Source of the DNA: Rhizobium sp. 32-5/1
GTDB taxonomy: Bacteria; Pseudomonadota; Alphaproteobacteria; Rhizobiales; Rhizobiaceae
Length of the DNA stretch: 64,000 nt
Assembly (NCBI RefSeq): GCF_029537235.1
Contig: NZ_CP120638.1
Span: forward strand, 4,094,501-4,158,500
Direction of reading: 5' to 3'
Below the pieces are notes generated by a model. It was not told the DNA's origin. It worked only from the letters and a program-made list of their open reading frames with translations, and ran no database searches. Positions 39,768-46,895 of this stretch are shown here, piece after piece (position 1 is the stretch's first letter; each line of letters opens with the position of its first letter). The position numbers were made by a program, and so were the translations under genes.

Positions 39768-39971
39768 TCAGCTGAAGGCATAGGCCTGCAACTGGTCGCG
39801 ATTGATGAAGCGGCTGTCCGAACGGGTGCTGAACTCGGGATGCGTATATTCGAGGCTCGGCACATCGGGAAGCTCGAGTGCCTGGCGTACGGTCATGATC
39901 CCGACATCGCGTCGATCACTGCCGCGGTTTACGCTGACTTCGACAATACGGTACAGATTTTTCTCTGCCAT
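39768..39971 (-). CDS. Small hypothetical protein, 67 residues
   Basis: A soluble 67-residue protein starting MAEKNLYRIVEVSVNRGSDR and ending FINRDQLQAYAFS. I do not recognise a family. The start ATG 39971 has AGAGGGAG eight bases upstream, which supports it over an ATG nine bases earlier. No signal peptide or membrane segment. It is monocistronic: the next gene upstream runs the other way and the FAH gene lies 88 bases beyond its stop. Confidence 0.6.
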   Translation of the reverse strand: MAEKNLYRIVEVSVNRGSDRRDVGIMTVRQALELPDVPSLEYTHPEFSTRSDSRFINRDQLQAYAFS

Positions 39972-40109
39972 CGGTTTCACTCCCTCTTTAAATTTATTCT
40001 TCTATGTAGGCAGTTGACGCTCCGAACTTGGTTTTTGTGAGGCACCTCCTCTTTACCATGCCAGAGATAAACGAATCGCGACAGTAAAATTTCAGCATTT
40101 GCCTTGTTT

Positions 40110-40126
40110 CGTATCGATATGATACG
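40110..40126. promoter_or_regulatory. Small palindrome upstream of the dus gene
   Basis: CGTATC-GATAT-GATACG is a perfect six-base inverted repeat in the 250-base AT-rich gap between two divergent genes. It could be an operator, but symmetry and position are the only evidence. Confidence 0.3.
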
Positions 40127-40223
40127 ACGCAGCGCAGCATATCAGGCTATTGCGCCTGCAATTTTTCGCAATTGCGTGATAAATCACAGTACAGCGCCTT
40201 GATGACGAGAGTTTGACGGATCC

Positions 40224-41321
40224 ATGAGCGAGATAAAGGCCGCGCCGCAGGCGCCCGCTACTTCAACAGGCTGGTCTTCGCCGTTGCGCCGATGATCGAC
40301 TGGACGGATCGGCATTACCGTTTTTTGCGCGCCAGCTTTCGGCGCATGCGCTGCTCTATACCGAGATGATCGTCGCCGAGGCGATTTTGCGCGGCGACCG
40401 GGAGCGGCTTCTGGGTTTCGATGCCGTCGAGCAGCCGGTGGCGCTGCAATTGGGGGCAGCGATCCGCGCAAGCTGGCGGAGGCGGCACGGATTGGCGAAG
40501 AGTTCGGCTATGCCGAGATCAACATGAATGTCGGCTGCCCGTCCGACCGGGTGCAGTCCGGAACCTTCGGCGCCTGCCTGATGCGCGACCCGCAGCTGGT
40601 GGCGGACTGTGTTGCGGCGATGAAGGCTGCGGTTTCGATCCCGGTCACCGTCAAGTGCCGGATCGGGGTCGACGACCAGGACCCGGAACTCGCCTTGCGC
40701 GACCTGGTGTCGCGTGTTGCAGAGGCCGGCACGGACGCCGTCTGGGTGCATGCGCGCAAAGCCTGGCTGCAGGGCCTGTCGCCCAAGGAAAACCGGGACA
40801 TTCCGCCTCTGGACTATCCCTTGGTACACCGTCTCAAAAGCGAATATCCAAAGCTTTTCATCGGCATCAACGGCGGTCTTGCGACTTTGAATCAGGCCGT
40901 TGAGGAACTGAATCAAAAACCAAACCTGGACGGCGTCATGCTGGGCCGTGCTGCCTATCATGATAGTGCCATGCTGACGGCCGTGGATGGACTTTTTCCG
41001 CATTCGACGAGTGGGGCTTCAGCGGTCGAGCATATGCCGCAGGATTTTACGGCTGGCGGTCATAGGCTTTCGCTGGATTTCTGGGCTGAAGTCCGCGATG
41101 CGATGATGGGGCATGCGGGCCGGCACATCGCGACCGGCGGGCGGTTGATCCATGTGACGCGGCACATGGTCGGGCTCTTCCAGGGCTGGCCGGGCGCCAG
41201 GCGCTTCCGCCAGATCCTCTCGGCCAATGCGACGAAGGCAGGTGCCGGCCCCGAGGTCATCGCCGCTGCCTTCGAGGCTGTTTTTGCGGCGGCGGTCGAG
41301 GCGCGGCAGGCGGCGGAGTAA
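40224..41321 (+). CDS. dusA: tRNA dihydrouridine synthase (DusA type), three frameshifts
   Basis: A flavoenzyme that reduces uridine to dihydrouridine in the tRNA D-loop. The conserved start RYFNRLVFAVAPMIDWTDRHYR, TEMIVAEAILRG, NMNVGCPSDRVQSGTFGACLM, with the active-site cysteine of the NVGCP motif, and VHARKAWLQGLSPKENR are present; this pattern is DusA-like. Three one-base deletions break the frame before residue 100: near 40254-40256 (C run), 40321-40326 (T run) and 40452-40456 (G run). After the third the rest of the protein reads without interruption. An essential-looking core gene with three nearby homopolymer breaks is best explained as poor sequence quality. Confidence 0.87.
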
Positions 41322-41325
41322 CAAA

Positions 41326-41350
41326 AACGGCGCCCTTGTGAGGCGCCGTT
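41326..41350. terminator. Bidirectional terminator between dusA and the cold-shock gene
   Basis: AACGGCGCC (41326-41334) pairs perfectly with GGCGCCGTT (41342-41350) around a seven-base loop. The minus strand continues with TTTT, so it serves the cold-shock gene best. Confidence 0.8.
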
Positions 41351-41378
41351 CGGAACTTTGAGCATCAAGGGTTTCGGA

Positions 41379-41591
41379 TTACGAAGCCTGGATGTTGACG
41401 GCCTTCGGGCCCTTGCCCATCCGGTCCGGCTCGGTGTCGAAGGTGACCTGCTGGCCGTCCTTCAGGGTCTGGAGACCAGCGGCCTGCAGCGCGGAGATGT
41501 GCACGAACACGTCCTTGGCGCCGCCGTCCGGCGTGATGAAACCAAAACCCTTGTCCTGATTGAAGAATTTTACGATGCCCTTGGTGGCCAT
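41379..41591 (-). CDS. Cold-shock domain protein (CspA family)
   Basis: A 70-residue nucleic-acid chaperone. Both RNA-binding motifs are visible: RNP1 as KGFGFI and RNP2 as DVFVHI, in [24 protein letters not shown] start at ATG 41591, which has AAGGACTTCTCCC upstream. The open frame continues above it without protein-like sequence, in keeping with a long 5' untranslated leader, a common feature of cold-shock messages. Confidence 0.93.
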   Translation of the reverse strand: MATKGIVKFFNQDKGFGFITPDGGAKDVFVHISALQAAGLQTLKDGQQVTFDTEPDRMGKGPKAVNIQAS

Positions 41592-42087
41592 GGGAGAAGT
41601 CCTTTGTTCCCTTAGTAGAATTGCCTTCACCCCTGCCAGGGTGGAGACGTTTTTCTTTCCGTTTGTCTCGTCGCACGGAAAGCCAGTCGGTGAAGTCACG
41701 ATAACGGGGAACGAACGTCTACAGTGCCGTTTTTATCGACACGCCCGGATGACCTCCGGGACCATACAGCCAGTCCAGTCTCCGGGATTGTAAACGCCCG
41801 AACGCAGAAATATTTGCAGCAAATTATCGAAATTGCAAGTGTCTTCTCTTTCCCGTTTCGAGACAGTATCCAGACGGGCAAAGCCGGCTTTGCGGGGGCT
41901 TGCCGGGGAAAACCTGTCGTCGCCTTGCTCTCTCCACAATTTCGTCCCGGATGCGTCCGAACATGCCCCCACACACGGCGTCGTGGACGGTGCCTGCTTC
42001 GGCCTTGATGCGGCGCCATGGAGCGGCTAGGTCGAGGGGCGGCGATGAGATGAATGGCGAAAGAGGCGACAAGAGACAGGTGGCGAA
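41592..42087. other. Intergenic region between the cold-shock gene and the J-domain gene
   Basis: About 495 bases. The left part is probably the promoter and long leader of the cold-shock gene. I see no protein-like coding sequence: a minus-strand open frame crosses it only because it continues through, antisense to, the J-domain gene. Confidence 0.5.
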
Positions 42088-42672
42088 TTGATCGATCCCT
42101 ATGAGATGCTCGGCGTCGAGCGCGATGCAGACGCCGACGCGATCAAGGCGGCCTATCGCAAGGTGGCCAAGACCGCCCATCCGGACGCCGGCGGCGATGT
42201 CGCGCAATTTGCCCGGCTGCAGGCCTGCCATGACCTGCTCAAGGACCCGGTGCGCCGCAAGCTCTACGACAATACCGGCTACGACCCGGAGCTGGCCGAC
42301 CCCGTCGACCTCAAGGGCATATTGATGCTGGAAACGCTGGTCTCCGACTTCATCCTCGACGAGCGCGAGCCCGGCAGCTTCGACCCGGTCGCCGCCATGC
42401 GCCGCAAACTCTCCGACGACATCGTCAAGAGCCGCTTCCACATCCTCGAGCTGGAGCGCCACCGCGCCCGCGTGCGCCAGCATATCGACCGGCTCGGCCG
42501 CCGCCCCGCCGCCGACGTGCTCGGCTCGATGCTGCGCACCCGCTCGCAATCGATCGCCGACGCCATCCGCAATGCCGAGACCCAGATCGCGGCGATCGAG
42601 CAGGCCTATACGCTGCTCGAAGGCTATTCCTACGAGCTGGAGGCGCTGCCGGAGGTCAAGGCGGCGGAGTAG
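42088..42672 (+). CDS. J-domain (DnaJ N-terminal type) protein
   Basis: A 194-residue protein starting with a J domain (residues about 3-65: DPYEMLGVERDADADAIKAAYRKVAKTAHPDAGGD) that keeps the HPD tripeptide needed to stimulate Hsp70 ATPase. There is no zinc-finger or substrate-binding domain; the rest is helical and charged (LELERHRARVRQHIDRLGRRP). It is therefore a small co-chaperone of DnaK with a specialised task, not the general DnaJ. The start is TTG 42088; no upstream ATG exists in frame nearby. Confidence 0.85.
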   Translation: MIDPYEMLGVERDADADAIKAAYRKVAKTAHPDAGGDVAQFARLQACHDLLKDPVRRKLYDNTGYDPELADPVDLKGILMLETLVSDFILDEREPGSFDPVAAMRRKLSDDIVKSRFHILELERHRARVRQHIDRLGRRPAADVLGSMLRTRSQSIADAIRNAETQIAAIEQAYTLLEGYSYELEALPEVKAAE

Positions 42673-42730
42673 GGCCGGGCTGTCTGCATGGGGCGTTCTC
42701 CGGCGCTCTTCGTGCGTGTGCCAGATCCAC

Positions 42731-43122
42731 TCACTCCGGTCGACGCGCCACCGGCAGCGGGAGTTTTCGCGCGCGCGGCGGAAGGCGTCGAAGCGGGGTT
42801 TGTCCCAGGCGGGAATGTGGTTGCGGGCGATCTCGACGGCGGCATCCTGCAAAGCCCGCGTCTCCGGATCGGGCCAGGCATACATCAGCCCCAGGCGGCC
42901 GCCATTGTCGCGGATGGCGAGGACGACAGCATAGAGTTCGTCGAACAGGCGGCGTTGCGCCTGAGACAGCCGGGACAGGCAGCCGGGTTCGCCTGACGTC
43001 TTGAAATGCCAGCGGCAGGCCTTGCTGCGGCGGCAGTTGCCCCGGCAGATGCGCTGCGGGATGGCCAGCATTTCGGCGGTATGGGCCATGATCCGGGTCT
43101 TTACGGGCAGGGGCTCCGTCAT
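42731..43122 (-). CDS. Hypothetical protein with Cys cluster, 3' end uncertain
   Basis: The first 118 residues (MTEPLPVKTRIMAHTAEMLA onward) look like a real protein with a cysteine cluster (ICRGNCRRSKACRWHFKTSGEPGC) that could bind zinc, then RLFDELYAVVLAIRDNGGRLGLMYAWPDPETRALQDAAVE. I do not recognise its function. In the given frame it would run on for 300 more residues antisense to the J-domain gene, which is implausible. One missing base near 42755-42775 would end it at 42731 (KLPLPVARRPE), and I use that end. It converges with the J-domain gene. Confidence 0.55.
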
Positions 43123-43215
43123 GTCGCGTCTCCTGTGTCGTTGTCGGGTAAGCGGCGTGCGCCGTCGTTCACGCGCGATCTCTCGCCGTGGTTTGAACCT
43201 TCACAATCGGACGAA

Positions 43216-43264
43216 GCGCTGAAAGCTGCCTCGTTGGGTATGAAATGGTGACACCTTTCAGCGC
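43216..43264. repeat. Perfect 10-bp inverted repeat, 29-base spacer
   Basis: GCGCTGAAAG and CTTTCAGCGC. The position, between a core gene and the AT-rich island, suggests a terminator-like structure or the remains of a small mobile element. Neither is shown. Confidence 0.4.
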
Positions 43265-43535
43265 CCCGTTCGGCGGTTTTTGCCCGCGACCTCGATCTCT
43301 CTGCGACAGCCGTGCCTGATGGAGACCCATCCGACCGGCCACCATGGGTGGCGCACAGCCACACCCGGCGCGCTCTTTCGGGCTTCAAGAGACAAGAGGC
43401 AGACCCTTGCCTCTCCCCGTGTCGCCGGAGGGAGACCATTTTCCGCGAACCCCGGACAAGAGGACTTCCGTCCTTTCCCCAAACCCGGCGCCGTCCCCGC
43501 CTCGCTGCCACGGCTGGCAGTGTATCCGCGGCGGG

Positions 43536-43591
43536 ATGGGGGATTATGGCATGGGGGATGGGGGCGGGGATGAGGGGGTGGAGGGGAGCTT
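43536..43591 (+). repeat. G-tract cluster with quadruplex-forming pattern
   Basis: Within 56 bases there are at least six runs of four or more G (GGGGG at about 43538, 43552, 43559, 43566, 43574 and GGGG near 43583), spaced by one to nine bases. This meets the usual four-run G-quadruplex pattern. It abuts the GC-to-AT transition. Confidence 0.6.
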
Positions 43592-43844
43592 TCTGCAGTG
43601 TATTTTTTAAGTAGAATATTGATTTTATTTTGTAAATTTCGCCCGATTATTACTTGGCACCAAAGCACCGACGTCGAAAATCTTTCCCGCTTTAGACGCC
43701 GACGAATTCAAGACTGTCGTCAGGACTATGGGTTCAACGCGCTTTAAATGTCTTTTAAGATACAATCTTCAGTGGATAAATGCGACGCTAACTATCGTTA
43801 TGGGGTATGAGTTTTATATTGAATTCTTCGCAGGGGGAAGCCAC

Positions 43845-45734
43845 ATGACTCTAATCGAAACCATCGCCGTCAACGGATTTAGTGGGATGCTTGGAAATTT
43901 AGCGTCCAGCTATATTGAAAGAAAAAATCGGTCAATTAATGTAACAGGACTGGAACTTAAAACAAATCTAAATAATCATTTCGACGTTATTTTCAAAAAA
44001 TGTACTAAAATAAAAACTATAATTAACGACAAGCCTATAGATTTTTTAAGTGTTTATATAAATCAAAATTTTACAAGTGAAAATAAAAAAATTGATCAAT
44101 TTGATTTAATTGATTCAATTAGAAATGATGAAAGTTGTGTAATTACCGGTACCGGCGGTGGCGGAAAGTCAATGTTCATGAGATATCTTTGGTTATCTTA
44201 TTTTGAGAAATCAGACGGAAAAATCCCTTTTTTCTTAGAACTACGTCAACTCAATAACTTAACTCACAGTAAGATCGAGGATTTTATATATCACTCTATA
44301 ATACAGACAAAATCTACTATTTCCCAAAGGAACTTTGACTCGGACATTTCCAATGGAGAATTTATACTTTTCTTTGATGGTTTTGATGAAATAAACATAG
44401 ATATCAGGGATAAGGTCGAACAATGGATAATTGGGATAAAAGAGAATAACCCAAAATTGACTGTCGTAGTTTCAAGTCGACCGATGGAAAGGTTTCAAGG
44501 TTGGTCTGGATTTACTACTGTATCTGTTTTGCCTCTAAATAAACCACAAGTTATTGAGTTGATAGGTAAGGCTCCATTTTCGAGGATGACAAGAATAAAT
44601 TTAAAAAGAAGATTTCCGATGGGATTTATGATAGTCACGGGGAATTTTTGTCGAATCCTTTGCTTGCCTACATGATGTTGGTAACGATATCATATAATCC
44701 TGATATCCCTTTAACTATGCATTTATTTTATGAGATGGCATTTGACGCGCTCTACTATCGCCATGATCTGACAAAGAATGGTTACAAAAGGCAATTTTCA
44801 TCGAATTTAGATAAGCAGACCTTTATCAAGGTTTTGGCATATTTTTCTTTGATATCTTATCATGGTCAAATGTACGAATTTGATGAGCATCAGTATCTAG
44901 AAATTTGTAGAAAGATAAAAAAGCAGATAGATTAGATTTTGATGATTTATGTGTTTTGTCTGATTTAATCGATTGCCTTTGCATGATAAAAAAGGAAGGG
45001 CTTGAGTATAGCTTTACACATAGAAGTTTACAGGAGTATTTTGCTGCATATTGTATAGCAAGGGTTACCAGTAAAAATATTGAAAAACTTTGTAATGCGT
45101 TTTCTTTAAGGCACAGTGATCAAGTTTTGTTGATGGTTTATGAAATAAATCCGTATCTATTTCGAGAGAAATATTTGGTAAAAATGTGTCAAACTTATAA
45201 AGAATTTTTAGATATAAATGATGATGATGTACGAGCTATAAAATTCCATGAGCTAACTAAGGGAATTTTCAATTTATAATACATCCTCAGCAAACTATAA
45301 AACGCCGAAAACCTACCGTGGCGTCAGAAATATCAATCTTCTATGATCCATCTGGAGAATTTTATTCTCTATTTTCAATATGCAGAAAATTGATGAAGCT
45401 AAACCCGAATTTTTTGTCGAATATTGAACGAACAGGAAAGTTAGATCAGGTATTACGAAATCAGAGAGATAACAATTTCATAAAAAAATTTATACCATTG
45501 TCGACGTCCACCAAGAGGTGTGAAGGATCTATTACGGCGGTGGATGGAAGAATTGAAATAAAAATTCCTGCACTTTCAGTTAACGCCGTGGCTAGTGGAG
45601 CTATATTGGTCGATTTTAAGATAACTGGAATGTATATGTTTTTGAAAGACAGCGCAAATGATCTTGCTCGGTTTATGGAAAGCGAGAGTTCCGTTTTTCA
45701 GCAACTGTCTGATACATTCGACGAGATATTTTAG
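43845..45734 (+). CDS. NACHT-domain NTPase (NLR-like STAND protein, candidate phage defence), three frameshifts
   Basis: Reconstructed as one protein of about 630 residues, in very AT-rich DNA unlike its neighbours. Residues 1-95 are an unknown N-terminal region (MTLIETIAVNGFSGMLGNLASSY). The NACHT core has Walker A GTGGGGKSM, Walker B FILFFDGFDEI and sensor VVVSSRP, followed by the helical end with FTHRSLQEYFAAYCIA, which is characteristic of NACHT NTPases. The frame breaks at 44577-44580 (T4), 44917-44922 (A6) and 45266-45269 (T4); each fits one missing base. The last joins IFQFIIHPQQTIKRR to a C-terminal region starting near MASEISIFYDPSGEFYSLFS, which has no ribosome binding site of its own. 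Bacterial NACHT proteins are known anti-phage factors. Real decay of the gene cannot be excluded. Confidence 0.82.
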
Positions 45735-45759
45735 CGCGTCTGTTTTACAAAAACATATC

Positions 45760-45923
45760 GGCGTGCCCCGGATAATCGCAATGGTCGTCTTGAGGGTTTG
45801 ATTACCGCATTCGCTGGACCAGCGATAAAGCTGCTCGCGAAAAGTCCCGTCTGCGTGGCCATCTCAGTCATGCCCTTTGCACAGGCCGAGCGCATAGGGG
45901 ATATAGCCGGCGAGTTGAGTCAC
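45760..45923 (-). pseudogene. Relic of a HigA-type (addiction module) antitoxin
   Basis: Read in three frames, the minus strand gives VTQLAGYIPYALGLCKGHD, then MTEMATQTGLF, then REQLYRWSSECGNQTLKTTIAIIRG. The last two joined match the helix-turn-helix of probable addiction-module antidote proteins (typically MTxxAxxTGLSREQLYRxxSExGNPTLKTTLAVxxALG). No start with a binding site and no toxin gene beside it are seen. More than one break and several unusual residues suggest real decay here. It marks the right border of the AT-rich island. Confidence 0.6.
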
Positions 45924-46015
45924 TGATGTTTTGGCCAGCGGTTGCGGCTGGTGGATCCTCGGGTCAGGCCCGAGGATGACAGCGGTGGGGTGTCGGAATC
46001 CTTCCGCTTCGTTCC

Positions 46016-46516
46016 CTACCGCGCGCCCTCAAACAGTGCCCGCAAACTCCACGGATACTCGCCCTGCTGGTTGGCGATGTCGTCGACTTTCCAGCTGCCG
46101 TGTTCCCAAACCAGGGTGTAGTAGAGCGTCACGGCGTCGAAGTTGCGGAACTGGACTTCGAGTTCGGCGGTCTTGCCGAGGATGATCGGTTCGCCGATCT
46201 GGAGTTCGGTGGCTGTGCCATCCTGACCTGAAATCACGGGGTCGAAATCGATGGCGCCGAGTTCGCCTTGCGGGGTGCGGTCGATATCGGCCTGCCACAG
46301 CGCATTCAGCCCGTCGGAGAAGAAGGGCGAATAGACGGAGGGGGCATTTTCGTCGGTCTGGCTGGTTTCGTAGCTGTAGAGCGCCTCGATCAGCGCCTGC
46401 GGCGTTTCATAGGGCTCGGCTGCGGCCGGAAGCGCGATGAGCGTGGTGATGAGGGCTGCGACGAGGCGCAGGCTTGGCAGTCGCAGATTTGGCAGGCGCA
46501 GATTTTGCAGGCGCAT
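46016..46516 (-). CDS. Secreted DUF3828-like protein of unknown function
   Basis: A 166-residue protein with a signal peptide ending near ALPAAAEPYETP. The mature part (TPQALIEALYSYETSQTDENAPSVYSPFFSDGLNALWQAD; VTLYYTLVWEHGSWKVDDIANQQGEYPWSLRALF) fits the DUF3828 pattern of small periplasmic proteins with an NTF2-like fold. No function is known. The first 18 codons are a near-perfect triplication (LRLQN-LRLPN-LRLPS-LRL) encoded by tandem copies of a 15- to 18-base unit, so the real start could be one of the later codons. Confidence 0.72.
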   Translation of the reverse strand: MRLQNLRLPNLRLPSLRLVAALITTLIALPAAAEPYETPQALIEALYSYETSQTDENAPSVYSPFFSDGLNALWQADIDRTPQGELGAIDFDPVISGQDGTATELQIGEPIILGKTAELEVQFRNFDAVTLYYTLVWEHGSWKVDDIANQQGEYPWSLRALFEGAR

Positions 46517-46603
46517 GGCGGGTGTTTCCTCCGGTTTGGTATGCGATGCGTAGCGCAGCGGGGGGGGACGCCATGGTGCATTTTGGGGGTGTGGTGGCTG
46601 GCT

Positions 46604-46653
46604 CTCTCTTCTCCCCAGTGGGGAGAAGGTGGCCCGAAGGGCCGGATGAGGGG
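46604..46653 (+). repeat. RIME-like palindromic repeat, copy A
   Basis: Two adjacent hairpins: TTCTCCCC-AGT-GGGGAGAA (46610-46628) and GGCCC-GAA-GGGCC (46632-46644), ending GGATGAGGGGG. This is the pattern of the intergenic mosaic elements of Rhizobium. Copies occur nearby and inside uvrB. Confidence 0.75.
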
Positions 46654-46678
46654 GCCGGGAGGCATATTCCGGATTTGC

Positions 46679-46738
46679 GGAGAGCCCCTCTCATCGCCTC
46701 GCATGCGCTCGGCACTTCTCCCCGCTGGGGAGAGGGTT
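46679..46738 (+). repeat. Related GC-rich palindromic repeat, copy B
   Basis: CCCCTCTCATCGCCTCGCATGC... then CTTCTCCCCGCTGGGGAGAGG: the CTCCCC-GCT-GGGGAG hairpin is the same type as copy A but with a different left part. Confidence 0.6.
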
Positions 46739-46772
46739 GTTTTCGGCGGTTCAGATGGTGTTCGGGGTTGGC

Positions 46773-46820
46773 ACCCCCTCTGTCAGCTTTGCTGACATCT
46801 CCCCCACAAGGGGGAGATCG
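46773..46820 (+). repeat. Palindromic repeat of a second type, copy C
   Basis: CCCCCTCTGTCAGC-TTT-GCTGACA-TCTCCCCC-ACAA-GGGGGAGA: two hairpins in a row. The same unit, with minor changes, forms the right half of the insertion in uvrB (47223-47266). Confidence 0.75.
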
Positions 46821-46895
46821 GTCCGTGTGTGTCGTCGGCTATGGTCGTCACCCCACCGCGGCGCGTTGCGCCGACCCTCCCGCTCAACAGGAGGG

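Larger units (their letters stand above)
43123..43844. other. Long non-coding stretch at the left edge of the AT-rich island
   Basis: About 720 bases without a convincing gene. It holds a perfect 10-bp inverted repeat (GCGCTGAAAG at 43216-43225, CTTTCAGCGC at 43255-43264), a run of G tracts around 43536-43590, and a sharp change near 43605 from GC-rich to AT-rich DNA. The promoter of the NACHT gene must lie at its right end, where GGGGGAAG precedes ATG 43845. Confidence 0.6.

Noticed and set aside
41824..43122. A 432-codon minus-strand open frame covering the J-domain gene
   Set aside because: Only its first part looks like protein. The rest is the antisense of a clear J-domain gene and is kept open by high GC. 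A single missing base would end the real gene at 42731.
43123..43605. Possible tRNA, integrase or att site at the left border of the AT-rich island
   Set aside because: I found no cloverleaf-like sequence, no recombinase-like coding sequence and no clear direct repeats flanking the island.
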